Assembly (NCBI RefSeq): GCF_030056815.1
Contig: NZ_JASHKR010000011.1
Coordinates: forward strand, 61,866 to 125,865
DNA length: 64,000 nt
Reading direction: 5' to 3'
Origin: Rhodococcus sp. IEGM 1379
GTDB taxonomy: Bacteria > Actinomycetota > Actinomycetes > Mycobacteriales > Mycobacteriaceae
Numbering within the stretch: position 1 is the stretch's first letter; each line of letters opens with the position of its first letter. The translations under genes and the position numbers were made by a program. The notes beneath the pieces are model-generated. The model ran no database searches and was not told the DNA's origin. It was given only the letters and a program-made list of their open reading frames with translations. Below, one piece after another: positions 53,819-62,833 of the stretch.

Positions 53819-56527
53819 CTATTTCTTGCGTGCGCCGGGAGCCTTTGCACCCGACTTGAATCCGAGACCGCCGGCCTTGGTAACCGGAGCTCCCTTGGGT
53901 GACTCGGCAGCGGGTGCTTCGACGACAGGTGCAGCGGCGGCCGGAGCAGCTTCTGCCGCCGGAGCGGCCTTTGCGTCCGGAGCCTTGGCAGCGCCCTTCA
54001 TCTGCAGACCCTTACCGCCTGGAGCCTTTGCTCCGCCTGCGAGGCCGAGGTCCTTGGGCTTTGCGACGGGAGCGGCCGGTGCAGCTTCAGTGGCCGGAGC
54101 AGCTGCTTCGGCGGATGCAGCGGGAGCTGCAGCGTTCTTGGCACCCGGAGCCTTTGCTCCGCCGGCCATTCCGAGTCCCTTGCCGGCAGCCGGTGCAGCA
54201 ACTGCAGCCGGAGCAGCGGTCTCTTCGACTACTGGTGAGGCTTCCTCCACGACAGGCGCCGGTGCAGCAGCGACCGGTGCCTTCTCCCGCGGAATCACCT
54301 TGATGTTCTCGGTGAGTTGTGCGGATTCGAGGCGGGTGACGGAATTGAGCATCAGCGCAGCGACGTCCACAACCTCGACGCCTTCACCCTTGCCCTCTTC
54401 CTGACGAGCGGTGACGCCGTCGGTAAGCATGACGCGGCAGAAGGGGCAACCCGTGGCGATCTTCTTGGGGTTGGTGGAGAGTGCCTCGTCGACGCGGTCG
54501 ACGTTGATGCGCTTGCCGATGTTCTCTTCCATCCACATGCGGGCGCCACCGGCACCGCAGCACATGGAACGTTCGCCGTGACGCGGCATTTCGATCAGCT
54601 TGGCGCCGGATGCTTCCATGAGTTCACGGGGTGCGTCGTACACCTTGTTGTGGCGGCCGAGGAAGCACGGGTCGTGGTACGTGATGTCTTCGCTCACGGA
54701 CGCGACGGGGATCAGCTTCTTCTGGCGAACCAGGCGGTTGAGCAGCTGGGTGTGGTGCACGACCTCGTAGTCGCCGCCCACCTCGGGGTACTCGTTGCCG
54801 AGGGCGTTGAAGCAGTGCGCACAGGTGACGACGATCTTGCGCTTCTTCTGCTCGACGCCTTCGAAGACCGAGTTCAGCATCTCGATGTTCTGCATCGCGA
54901 GCTGCTGGAACAGGAACTCGTTGCCGGCGCGGCGAGCGGAGTCACCGGTGCAGGTTTCGTCGGCACCGAGGACCATGAACTTGACGCCCGCGGTGGCGAG
55001 CAGTTCGGCGACGGCCTTCGTTGTCTTCTTGGCGCGGTCCTCGTAGGCGCCGGCGCAACCGACCCAGAAGAGGTACTCGTAGTCCTCGAAGGTGTCGGCG
55101 TCCTGGCCGTAGACCGGGATCTCGAAGTCCATCTCGTTGATCCAGTTGAGACGGTCCTTGGAGTTCTGGCCCCAGGGGTTGCCCTTGTTCTCGAGGTTCT
55201 TGAACAGGCCGGCGAGCTCGGAGGGGAACTCCGATTCGATCAGGACCTGGTAGCGGCGCATGTCGATGATGTGGTCGACGTGCTCGATGTCGACGGGGCA
55301 CTGCTCGACACAGGCGCCACAGTTGGTGCAGCTCCACAGGGTCTCGGCGTCGATGACCGGGGCCATCTCGCCTGAGGTGGTTTCGCCGACGAGCTTGCGC
55401 TCGGCTTCGCGGCGGGCAGCTTCGGGAATTGCGGCGAGGGCAGCTTCGTTGACGTTGCCTTCGGCGTCGACCAGGCCTACCTCGTCGCCGCCCATGTCCT
55501 TGCGGCCACCGGCGAGCAGGTACGGAGCCTTGGCGTAACCGTGGTCGCGCAGCGACATGATGAGGAGCTTGGGGGAGAGCGGCTTTCCGGTGTTCCAGGC
55601 GGGGCACTGGGACTGGCAACGGCCGCACTCGGTGCAGGTCGTGAAGTCCAGCCAGCCCTTCCACGAGAAGTCCTCGATCTGACCCGTACCGAGGGTGTCG
55701 GTGTCGGGGTCGACGTTGTCCATGGTCAGGGCAACGCCCTTGCTCATCATCGGCTTTGCTGCGCCGAGTGCGACGGTTCCGTCGTCTTCACGCTTGAAGT
55801 AGATGTTGAAGAACGCGGAGAAGCGGTGCCACGCGACACCCCAGGTGATGTTGCGGCCGACCACCGCCAACCACACCATCGCTGACATCAGTTTCACGAA
55901 AGCAAACGCAGAGACCATGTTCGGACTCGCCGGCAACAGTTCGGCGACACGCATCGTGAAGAAGTCGGTCCACGGGTTCGCATGGCCGGTCATCGCGATG
56001 CGACCGGCTTTGACCAGGATCATGCCCAGGCCCTCGATAAGCACAACGGCCTCGACGAAATAGGCTGCACGGAAATTTGATCCGCTGAAACGGGACAGGC
56101 GCTCCGGGATGCGTGGATGGTTGAGCTGACGGATTGCGATCAAAGTCAGGACGCCGACAACTGTGACGATCCCGAGAAGCTCGTCGACGAAATGGTACAT
56201 AGGCCACGTGCTGACGATCGGCCACCCGCTTGCCGGGTTGAACGTCTGGATGTAGGCCTCCATCGCGACGAACATTCCCAAGAGGAAGCCGATCATGACG
56301 AGCCAGTGTGCCCAGCCGACGGTGCGGAACTTCGCCATCCGTGTGTGGGCGATGAACTCGATGATCATCTGCTTGAAGCGCGGGATGAACGGGTGCCACC
56401 GATCGGGTGCCGGTTGGCCGAGACGGATCGTTCGGATCATTGTCGATACGCCGCCGAAGAACGATGCCCAACACGGCAGGCTCAACAGGACGCCGATCAC
56501 CCCCAGGGTGACGGTCACAGTATTCAT
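53819..56527 (-). CDS. Membrane-bound Fe-S oxidoreductase (HdrD/GlcF-like) with repetitive tail
   Basis: 902 residues from ATG 56527 (GGAGGGG upstream). The N-terminal ~250 residues contain about six membrane helices resembling a NarI/HdrE-type cytochrome b domain. Two 4Fe-4S motifs follow, CTECGRCQSQCP near 297 and CTNCGACVEQCP near 399. Two CCG-type domains, with CAHCFNALGNEYP and MCCGAGGARMW, complete the catalytic core, which matches mycobacterial Rv0338c-like proteins (electron transfer between dithiols or flavoproteins and quinone). The last ~160 residues are Ala/Pro-rich with four degenerate repeats of GLGMAGGAKAPGAK type, probably a flexible surface tail. Monocistronic; a palindrome lies in its promoter. 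Confidence 0.9.
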   Translation of the reverse strand: MNTVTVTLGVIGVLLSLPCWASFFGGVSTMIRTIRLGQPAPDRWHPFIPRFKQMIIEFIAHTRMAKFRTVGWAHWLVMIGFLLGMFVAMEAYIQTFNPASGWPIVSTWPMYHFVDELLGIVTVVGVLTLIAIRQLNHPRIPERLSRFSGSNFRAAYFVEAVVLIEGLGMILVKAGRIAMTGHANPWTDFFTMRVAELLPASPNMVSAFAFVKLMSAMVWLAVVGRNITWGVAWHRFSAFFNIYFKREDDGTVALGAAKPMMSKGVALTMDNVDPDTDTLGTGQIEDFSWKGWLDFTTCTECGRCQSQCPAWNTGKPLSPKLLIMSLRDHGYAKAPYLLAGGRKDMGGDEVGLVDAEGNVNEAALAAIPEAARREAERKLVGETTSGEMAPVIDAETLWSCTNCGACVEQCPVDIEHVDHIIDMRRYQVLIESEFPSELAGLFKNLENKGNPWGQNSKDRLNWINEMDFEIPVYGQDADTFEDYEYLFWVGCAGAYEDRAKKTTKAVAELLATAGVKFMVLGADETCTGDSARRAGNEFLFQQLAMQNIEMLNSVFEGVEQKKRKIVVTCAHCFNALGNEYPEVGGDYEVVHHTQLLNRLVRQKKLIPVASVSEDITYHDPCFLGRHNKVYDAPRELMEASGAKLIEMPRHGERSMCCGAGGARMWMEENIGKRINVDRVDEALSTNPKKIATGCPFCRVMLTDGVTARQEEGKGEGVEVVDVAALMLNSVTRLESAQLTENIKVIPREKAPVAAAPAPVVEEASPVVEETAAPAAVAAPAAGKGLGMAGGAKAPGAKNAAAPAASAEAAAPATEAAPAAPVAKPKDLGLAGGAKAPGGKGLQMKGAAKAPDAKAAPAAEAAPAAAAPVVEAPAAESPKGAPVTKAGGLGFKSGAKAPGARKK

Positions 56528-56583
56528 GTCGAGCCCCTCCATGTTCGGTGTCGAACTTCGCCACCGATCCCCATCCGCATAAG

Positions 56584-56599
56584 TTACCGATGGGTAACC
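56584..56599. promoter_or_regulatory. Palindrome upstream of the Fe-S oxidoreductase gene
   Basis: GTTACC and GGTAAC arms flank GATG, about 57 bp before the start codon. A likely repressor operator; no adjacent regulator gene is seen. Confidence 0.5.
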
Positions 56600-56933
56600 T
56601 GTAAACAATACTTATCGGTTTCTACCACACGTCGTGAAGTGCACGCCGACGGTTGGCGTCGGCAAAGGCGCCGTCATGGCCTGCCGAAGACTTGACAGAG
56701 CAGGAATCGGCAAGGGCGTAGCGGATCGAACCTTGCTGGTCTTCTCCTGCCCTCGGCACGGTCTCCCTCCCCTGTTTTGTACGGTCCACAAGGTGAATGC
56801 GGGTCGGGTGGTTTCTACCGATCGTTGCAACAAGCTGATATCGAAACGACAGTGCAGGCGTGGCGGACTCGGTTCATCGACAGCACTATTCGTTTCGTTA
56901 TCCGAACTCCTTGCACCGGGTAACCTCCCGTGG
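56600..56933. other. Gap upstream of a small membrane gene
   Basis: About 330 bp. The promoter region of the oxidoreductase gene occupies its start; the rest has no recognisable gene. Confidence 0.4.
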
Positions 56934-57116
56934 ATGGCCGGCTACCAGCCGACCGATTTCCAGTCGATATGGATCGACAAGGTTTCGGTGTACCAATTCA
57001 TAATTGGACTGATCGTTGGTGGCCCCCTTTTCGGGACCGCGATCGGGGGCGCTCGTTTCCATGACGGGTTGGAATCTCGTACGGCGAGAACGTGCGCTCG
57101 GATTCTGACTAAATGA
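56934..57116 (+). CDS. Small membrane protein, 60 residues
   Basis: From ATG 56934: MAGYQPTDFQSIWIDKVSVY, QFIIGLIVGGPLFGTAIGGA. One transmembrane helix with small residues at its end. The frame extends upstream to 56634, but that part is Cys/Arg-rich and not protein-like. No strong RBS, so modest confidence. Confidence 0.4.
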   Translation: MAGYQPTDFQSIWIDKVSVYQFIIGLIVGGPLFGTAIGGARFHDGLESRTARTCARILTK

Positions 57117-57186
57117 GGCCTTGCGATTCGCGTCTTCTCAGCGCGGCTGCACAGTCTCTACGCGTTTGAACAAGAAAGGGATATCT

Positions 57187-57651
57187 ATGATCGAGGCGGA
57201 ACTTTATGCGATGCAGGGCGCTATGTTGCCGTTTCAGTGAGTCGGTGTCCCGTTTGAAGATTTTTATTCACACCCTGATCTGATCAATTGGTTCGAAGAT
57301 CAACGATTGCTTGTGCTCAGCACAGCCACGGTGATGGGTGCGGTTCATTTCCGATCTGCAGAATACGACGGAGAACCTCCGCTTCTGGCCGAAGGTTGGA
57401 AACAAATGCAAGAAGTCTCTACAATATTCGACTCCGCAGATGTTCGACTTCTCGATCTGGAACAGACTGCAGATTTCCCGGACGTCAGTCTTATTTCCTC
57501 CCCGGGTCGTTACAGAGTTCGACTTTACGCAACCGGGCGGGAATTAGAGAACGATGATCAAGAACTCGGTGAGGACTTGACGGAGAGGTATTTCATGCAA
57601 TTGTGGCCTGAATCCGAATCGCGACCGTCCACGCCCGTTATCGAAATTTAG
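57187..57651 (+). pseudogene. Immunity-like gene interrupted by an in-frame TGA
   Basis: ATG 57187 has AAAGGGA upstream and reads MIEAELYAMQGAMLPFQ, then TGA at 57238-57240, and in the same frame continues VGVPFEDFYSHPDLINWFED, ADVRLLDLEQTADFPDVSL, PGRYRVRLYATGRELEND and RYFMQLWPE to 57651. The C-terminal GRYRVRxxARGRD...LxQxWP pattern is common in small actinobacterial proteins that resemble toxin-immunity proteins. One nonsense mutation would explain the data; restart at an internal codon cannot be excluded. A strong terminator follows. Confidence 0.6.
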
Positions 57652-57661
57652 AAAATAGAGA

Positions 57662-57696
57662 GGTGAGCACCACCCGAATGTTCGATGGTGCTCACC
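57662..57696 (+). terminator. 11-bp stem terminator
   Basis: GGTGAGCACCA (57662-57672) and TGGTGCTCACC (57686-57696) form a perfect stem with a 13-base loop directly after the stop at 57651. Confidence 0.8.
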
Positions 57697-57796
57697 CAGG
57701 CCGTGCGCGATCAATCGGAATTGAACGTGAACGGAAACCGAACCAGCCAGACAAAAATGGTCCAGGCCGCTGGCCGCCGAGCAACAGTCCGGTATG

Positions 57797-57850
57797 TCGA
57801 TGGTCAAAACGCACGCCCAAACCTGCAGGAATGATCTGAGGGCGTTTCGG
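57797..57850. repeat. Short dispersed repeat, copy 1
   Basis: Begins TCGATGGTCAAAACGCAC and shares GCAGGA and TGAG-GCGTT segments with copies at 60821 and 61931. This is the most diverged of the three. Confidence 0.7.
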
Positions 57851-57910
57851 TTGCTGGGGTCTCGCGTGGAATCAGGCCCAGGGTTCGTTGTATTGCAGGA
57901 GCCACCAGGA

Positions 57911-58330
57911 TCACCAAATAGCTTCATACAATTTTCGGCAAGCAACCTCCGTAGTCCCCCAGATCCGTTGCCCGCCATCAGCGCGATACAAAACTCCGAC
58001 CCCGTCCATGCCTGAGTTCACCATGATGAACCCGGCGGACCTGTCAGCATTCGCCCGCCCGAATACGATGTTTATCGGGCCAACTTCGAAGACACCCCAG
58101 TCGCCGGGCAAGCGAATCTTCACACCTTCGGCATTGCAGCCATGAAGCGCGGGCTGATCCAAACTCTCCACCGGAATCTCTACCTCTAGCTGCACAGGAC
58201 ACGTCGGGAAAAACTCAGTGATCAACTGGGAACTACTGCCGAACAACAAATACAACAACCCCGAACCCGCCAGCACCAACCCCACCTTGATGTAAGAGAT
58301 CACCCTCGAAGCGCCGCCAACCCGAAACAT
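57911..58330 (-). CDS. Membrane-anchored hypothetical protein
   Basis: 139 residues from ATG 58330 (GGGAGG upstream); GTG 58354 is an alternative. One N-terminal helix (VISYIKVGLVLAGSGLLYLLF) anchors an outer domain with CPVQLEVEIPVESLDQP and HGCNAEG, two cysteines likely paired, and GRANADRSAGFIMVNSG. No family recognised. The intact IS256 lies 52 bp upstream, inside its probable promoter region. Confidence 0.6.
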   Translation of the reverse strand: MFRVGGASRVISYIKVGLVLAGSGLLYLLFGSSSQLITEFFPTCPVQLEVEIPVESLDQPALHGCNAEGVKIRLPGDWGVFEVGPINIVFGRANADRSAGFIMVNSGMDGVGVLYRADGGQRIWGTTEVACRKLYEAIW

Positions 58331-58389
58331 CCACCAAACCTCCCACACCTGCACCCACCGCCGCCTCGTTCCGTTCCGGGTACTTCGGG

Positions 58390-59774
58390 GGGTCTATCTC
58401 GCTAACGGTGTTTCGGCCGGTTTTCATCAGTAAGTTTCCGATCCCGGCCAACGATCAGCGAACGTGATCGCAAACGCATTCAGAGCAGGCTTCCACCTCA
58501 TTGTCCATCGTGCCTGGCCCTTGCCTGTCGGGTCGAGTGAACGCGTCACCAGGTAGAGGCATTTCAGCGCGGCAGCCTCAGTAGGGAAATGGCCACGAGC
58601 TTTCACCGCCCTCCGATAGCGGGCATTGAGGGATTCAATCGCGTTGGTAGAACACAGGACTCGGCGTATCTCGATGTCGTAGTCGAGGAACGGGATGAAC
58701 TCCTGCCAGGCATTGGTCCACAGCCGGATGATCGCCGGATACGTCTTGCCCCAATGTTCGGCGAGATCGTCGAATGCGGCCCGCGCTGCCGGCTCGGACG
58801 GTGCCGTGTAGATCGGCTTGAGATCGTGTTTGAGCGCATCCCAGTCCTTGCGAGATGACAGCCGGAACGTGTTTCGGATCAAATGCACGATGCAGGTTTG
58901 GACCGTGGTGGCCGGCCATACGTGCTCGACCACTTCCGGTAGGCCTTTCAATCCGTCGCAGACCAGGAAGAACACGTCCCGGGTGCCCCGATTGCGGATA
59001 TCGGTCAGCACGGACCTCCAGAATTTTGCGCCCTCACCGCCCGTTCCGGCCCACAATCCGAGCACGTCCCGGCTGCCGTCGAGACTGACACCGATCGCGG
59101 CATAAATCGGCCGGTTCGCGACCTGCCCGTCTCGAACTTTGACGACGATTGCGTCAATGAAAATCGCCGCGTACACCTCGTCGAGCGGACGGGCAGACCA
59201 CTCCTGCATCTCCTCGAGTACCTTGTCGGTGATCCGCGAGATGGTTTCTTTCGAGACGGATGCGCCGTAGATTTCAGCGAAGTGAGCGGAGATCTCACCG
59301 GTCGTTAATCCTTTGGCGTACAACGACAACACAATCTCGTCGACCCCGTTGAGGCGTCGTTGACGTTTCTTGACGATCTGCGGCTCGAACGTCCCTTCCC
59401 GGTCTCTCGGGACTTCGATCGGGACGTGGCCGGCTGCCTCGGTCAACACCGTTTTCGGCCGGGTTCCGTTCCGGATGTTCGTCGATTCCCGATCCGGCGG
59501 GGCTTGGTTCTTGTCGTGGCCGAGGTGCTCGGTCATCTCTTCGTTCAGGGCGGTTTCGAGGACGGTTTTGGTGAACTGTTTGAGCAGCCCGTCCGGCCCG
59601 GTCAACGACAGGCCCTGTTCCTCGGCGAGTCGCACCAGTTCCGTGGCCGCCGCAGCTTCCGCGGAGGGCTCGGCCCTCTTCTTCGTCACATCTTCCAGTG
59701 TCGTCATCTTGGCACCTCCTCGCTGAGCATTCACTCAGCTTGTCGGGCCGAAACACCCATTACTGGACAGTCCC
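58390..59774 (-). mobile_element. IS256-family insertion sequence, intact, with target duplication
   Basis: About 1385 bp. The 8-bp sequence ACTTCGGG occurs immediately outside both ends (58382-58389 and 59775-59782), a typical IS256 target duplication. Imperfect terminal inverted repeats share GGG-CT-TC at the tips and GGTGTTTCGGCC about 20 bp in. One transposase gene fills the element. The clear target duplication and intact gene suggest a recent insertion. Confidence 0.92.
58427..59707 (-). CDS. IS256-family transposase
   Basis: 426 residues from ATG 59707 (GGAGGTG five bases upstream). DDE residues lie in AIFIDAIVVKVRDGQ, VFFLVCDGLKGLPEVV and STNAIESLNARYRRAVKARG. The conserved W-rich and Cys/His segments of the family (WPATTVQTCIVHLIRNT) are present. 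The frame is complete. A truncated relative lies at 11719-12171. Confidence 0.95.
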   Translation of the reverse strand: MTTLEDVTKKRAEPSAEAAAATELVRLAEEQGLSLTGPDGLLKQFTKTVLETALNEEMTEHLGHDKNQAPPDRESTNIRNGTRPKTVLTEAAGHVPIEVPRDREGTFEPQIVKKRQRRLNGVDEIVLSLYAKGLTTGEISAHFAEIYGASVSKETISRITDKVLEEMQEWSARPLDEVYAAIFIDAIVVKVRDGQVANRPIYAAIGVSLDGSRDVLGLWAGTGGEGAKFWRSVLTDIRNRGTRDVFFLVCDGLKGLPEVVEHVWPATTVQTCIVHLIRNTFRLSSRKDWDALKHDLKPIYTAPSEPAARAAFDDLAEHWGKTYPAIIRLWTNAWQEFIPFLDYDIEIRRVLCSTNAIESLNARYRRAVKARGHFPTEAAALKCLYLVTRSLDPTGKGQARWTMRWKPALNAFAITFADRWPGSETY

Positions 59775-59915
59775 ACTTCGGGTGTCCGTTGGCGGTAGAT
59801 CTGACGTCAGTGGCGTCGAGGTGTTCGATGACGGTGGCCATCATTTCCATCACGGCTTTAGCCGGTTTTCCGGATCCGGAAGAGTGGGATTCGTTGCATG
59901 GTTGCAGGCGATATG
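59775..59915. other. Flank of the IS256, possible gene fragment
   Basis: On the minus strand a short frame reads SGSGKPAKAVMEMMATVIEH, LDATDVRSTANGHPK up to the IS target site. It is protein-like but too short to name; it may be part of a gene split by the element. Confidence 0.3.
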
Positions 59916-60401
59916 TCAGTGCCCCTCCGCACGAACGTACAAATGTGTGTCGCTGTCATCGCCCGTCAGAATCAACGTAATTGTGTCGAAATTTCCTGCA
60001 GTTCCCGGGTAACTGGTCATTGACATCTGCTCAGCGCATGCAAATCCAGCGAGCTTCCATGAGGGTGAAGTCAGCGTGGGGTCGGAACACAGAATCGGCT
60101 GCGTGGCGGGAAACTTAGGGTTCGCTTCCGAGATTTCGTTGATAGCACGATCTACGGGTAGAGGTGCGTCGTATTGCGCACTGTACGAGCTCGAGCCGAC
60201 AAATCCTTTGCTTTCATAGCCATTGTTGAACGTAAATGAGGGTGGGATCGTGAGTCCACGGCTCGCCATGGCTTCGTTCATTTCTGTGCTCTCGACAGGC
60301 GTCAACTTCCCTTCATCACTGCTACACGCTGTCGTAACGATCAGAGTTGCTGCGGCAAGAGAACCTATGCAGACACGCTTCGCGAGCTGATGTGGCCGCA
60401 A
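59916..60401 (-). CDS. Lipoprotein
   Basis: 161 residues. A basic start, hydrophobic core and lipobox VTTAC at about residues 22-26 show lipid anchoring. The mature domain has two further cysteines (ILCSDP and GFACAEQ) likely in a disulfide, and LPVDRAINEISEANPKFP. Small Rhodococcus lipoproteins of this type have no assigned function. Confidence 0.65.
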   Translation of the reverse strand: MRPHQLAKRVCIGSLAAATLIVTTACSSDEGKLTPVESTEMNEAMASRGLTIPPSFTFNNGYESKGFVGSSSYSAQYDAPLPVDRAINEISEANPKFPATQPILCSDPTLTSPSWKLAGFACAEQMSMTSYPGTAGNFDTITLILTGDDSDTHLYVRAEGH

Positions 60402-60445
60402 CTAGTACTCCTCGTCGACGATGGGTTCCGGTTTTCCTGTCAAGG

Positions 60446-60739
60446 TCAACTTGTGCGGTCAGTTGGTGTCGCGGACGAACGAACCCTCGCATGAATGAAC
60501 CACATAACTCCGCTAACTACAGGAATGACCCATACCGCAACCAACCACAACATTTGTTCACGAACTGGGAGTTTCGAGGAAAGGATCGCGACAGTAGCGG
60601 ATGCTGCCACCATCAGCCAAGCGATGGCGAGAATACCGAAGATCGTGATTTCGAGCAGGCCTGTGCCAAACCCCGGGCAGTCCATGCCAGCCCGCGAGCA
60701 CTCGCTCAGTCCGGCCTCGGCTAACAGGTTCTCGATCAT
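60446..60739 (-). CDS. Two-helix membrane protein, PLD-nuclease N-terminal-like
   Basis: 97 residues. Two transmembrane helices; the second part (EQMLWLVAVWVIPVVSGVMWFIHAR) resembles the PLDc_N membrane module that occurs alone or ahead of cardiolipin-synthase-like enzymes. An N-terminal CSRAGMDCPG pair of cysteines is unusual. Function unknown. Confidence 0.6.
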   Translation of the reverse strand: MIENLLAEAGLSECSRAGMDCPGFGTGLLEITIFGILAIAWLMVAASATVAILSSKLPVREQMLWLVAVWVIPVVSGVMWFIHARVRSSATPTDRTS

Positions 60740-60820
60740 AATTATTGAGCGTACTGGGAAGGCAGTTGACTGGCTGCACGAGTTTTCAGCGCAGGTTTTT
60801 GTGGGTTACCGTCCGTTTTG

Positions 60821-60872
60821 TCGATGATCAAAACGCACACTGAAACCCGCAGGATGGCGCTGAGCACGTTGG
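60821..60872. repeat. Short dispersed repeat, copy 2
   Basis: TCGATGATCAAAACGCACAC then AACCCGCAGGA and GCGCTGAGCACGTT. Matches the copy at 61931 closely. Confidence 0.75.
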
Positions 60873-60995
60873 TTCCGGATCGGCAATCCTCCGCGATTGC
60901 AGGCGCTGTCGGCCATTCTTGCCAGTTCGTCTCGATGATCCTGCGGAGAGTGTCGCTATCGGGCTGCGGGTTGTCATTGCGGAAAGATCACCCCG

Positions 60996-61877
60996 ATGAG
61001 CAACCACTCCCACAACAATGCAGATGTGAACTGGACGCAACGGATCACCCACCTCGAACGCAGTGCGCAAGTTCGGTCCGGGTTCTTCGCGTCAGCCATG
61101 AGCTGGCTGCGCGACCGCTGCGGCGAATCAGGAACGCATTCGACTCCGGTGCAGCGGATTCTCGACATCGGCAGCGGCCCCGGAGTGGGAACCGAGCTAC
61201 TCGCGAATGCTTTTCCCGGTGCGGTGGTTGTCGCTGTCGATGCCACGCCTGCCATGCTCGACCAGGTGCGGCTGCGTGCCGACCGGCTCGGACTCGGTGA
61301 TCGTGTCGAGGTTCGGCACGCCGAACTTCCGGCTGGCTACGACGGCTTGGGCACTGCCGATCTCGTCTGGGCCAGCGACGCGCTGCATCACGTCGGCGAT
61401 CAGCAGCAAGTCGTCACCCGACTCGGCCAACTGCTCAATCCTGGTGGATTGCTAGCCATTTCCGAAGGCGGTCTACCGTTCCGGTTCCTGCCACGCGATA
61501 TCGGTATCGGTCGACCGGGCTTACAAGCTCGTCTCGATGCCGCTGGCGAAGACTGGTTCACCGCGATGCGGGCAGGTCTGCCCGGAGCGACCGAACGAGT
61601 GGAGAGCTGGCCGGAAATGCTCGCCGCGGCCGGACTCACCTCGATGGGTAGTCGATCGTTTCTGGTGGATCGGCCGGCGCCGGTCGACGATGACACACGC
61701 CAGATGCTGCATACGACCTTGACCCGACTCCGAAAAACGGGACAAGGTCGGCTCGACGAGACCGATCTCGCCACGGTTGATCGGCTACTCGATCCTCATG
61801 ACGATGCTGGCGTGTTCAAGCGTGCGGACGTGTTCTACCTGGCTGCAACCAGCGTGCACGTTGCGCGAGCCACCTGA
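60996..61877 (+). CDS. SAM-dependent methyltransferase, class I
   Basis: 293 residues from ATG 60996. Motif I ILDIGSGPGVGTELL, acidic strand VVAVDATPAML, and motif DLVWASDALHHVGDQQQVVTRLGQLLNPGGLLAISEGG define a Rossmann methyltransferase of the UbiE/Methyltransf_25 type. The substrate-binding C-terminal part is not assignable. Flanked by two copies of the short repeat. Confidence 0.88.
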   Translation: MSNHSHNNADVNWTQRITHLERSAQVRSGFFASAMSWLRDRCGESGTHSTPVQRILDIGSGPGVGTELLANAFPGAVVVAVDATPAMLDQVRLRADRLGLGDRVEVRHAELPAGYDGLGTADLVWASDALHHVGDQQQVVTRLGQLLNPGGLLAISEGGLPFRFLPRDIGIGRPGLQARLDAAGEDWFTAMRAGLPGATERVESWPEMLAAAGLTSMGSRSFLVDRPAPVDDDTRQMLHTTLTRLRKTGQGRLDETDLATVDRLLDPHDDAGVFKRADVFYLAATSVHVARAT

Positions 61878-61930
61878 TTGCACGCCTTGCACTGAACCTG
61901 CAACGACTAGTTCGGAATGAACAGTTTTTG

Positions 61931-61984
61931 TTGATGGTCAAAACGCACACCGGAACCCGCAGGAGGGCGCTGAGCGCGTTTGGG
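61931..61984. repeat. Short dispersed repeat, copy 3
   Basis: TTGATGGTCAAAACGCACAC, then AACCCGCAGGAGGGCGCTGA and GCGCGTTTGG. Together with 57797 and 60821 it forms a three-copy family of about 52 bp confined to the last 7 kb. Confidence 0.75.
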
Positions 61985-62165
61985 CGTGATGATTCGATCC
62001 AACGATGCAGGGACCTTCTGAAACTGACAATCAGGCAAGCGACAGGTCGCCGCGCGTACGCGTTGCTTGCTCACCTCTGACCCATGACCTCGGCCTCGAC
62101 GGCTCCGTGGTCAGCCTACGAGATCAAAGATCCCGCGCCAACCCCCTGACATCAAGGAGTGCCCC

Positions 62166-62696
62166 GTGCCACCTTCACAGTACGATTCGACCATGCGTAC
62201 CGACTTTGACCGTGCTGCCGAAATTGTATGCCTGGCAGCAGAATTCGACTGGACCTGGTCAAGAGATGACCTCGACCGATTCTGTGCCGCCGCAGGCTGG
62301 ACCGTCACCGAACACCGGGAACGAGGTGCGTCGATAACAACAGACCTCAACATTGCACGTCCTGGAGGGTCCGCGGATCTAGACACGAATAGCGTCCAGG
62401 CGATCGACTTCGACGTCACGGATCGCTTGGGTACACAGGAAGCTGAATCCAGCGGGCTGCCAGAGGTGTGGTTCAACGGACTGTCTCATCGATTGTCGAC
62501 TGAGCTTGGGCTTCCTACTCGTCGTGGGGAGGACAGGATGCGGTGGGACCTCTCTACCGTGGTGGTCACTGCCTATCGGGGAAAGCGGGACTGCTTCGTG
62601 AACATTGCAAGCCCTCAATACCGAGCAGAAGAAGACCAAATCGACGAGTACCAAATCGACGAGTACATCGTCAATTGGCCCGACGAGGAGGTGTAG
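62166..62696 (+). CDS. DUF6301-like protein, copy 1
   Basis: 176 residues from GTG 62166 (AGGAG upstream); ATG 62194 is an alternative. LAAEFDWTWSRDDLDRFCAAAGW near the start, RMRWDLSTVVVTAYRG and an acidic Tyr/Asp tail (DEYQIDEYIV, itself a small tandem repeat) match the paralogue at 63049-63546. I tentatively liken the pair to DUF6301, small cytoplasmic proteins often found near polymorphic-toxin genes and possibly immunity proteins. No toxin gene is intact here. Confidence 0.6.
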   Translation: MPPSQYDSTMRTDFDRAAEIVCLAAEFDWTWSRDDLDRFCAAAGWTVTEHRERGASITTDLNIARPGGSADLDTNSVQAIDFDVTDRLGTQEAESSGLPEVWFNGLSHRLSTELGLPTRRGEDRMRWDLSTVVVTAYRGKRDCFVNIASPQYRAEEDQIDEYQIDEYIVNWPDEEV

Positions 62697-62833
62697 CACG
62701 CAGATATCGCTACAGCCACCCTATCCGCGCATACGTGTGCACCGCCCACCTCGCCGGTCTTCAGGAAGAATTCGACTGCTCGGAGGCCGTCGACGGCATG
62801 GATCCATTCCAGCCACAGTGCGATGCGACCAGG

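Noticed and set aside
57238..57240. TGA read as selenocysteine
   Set aside because: No selenocysteine machinery or SECIS-like hairpin is visible and the context is not a redox motif; a nonsense mutation is simpler.
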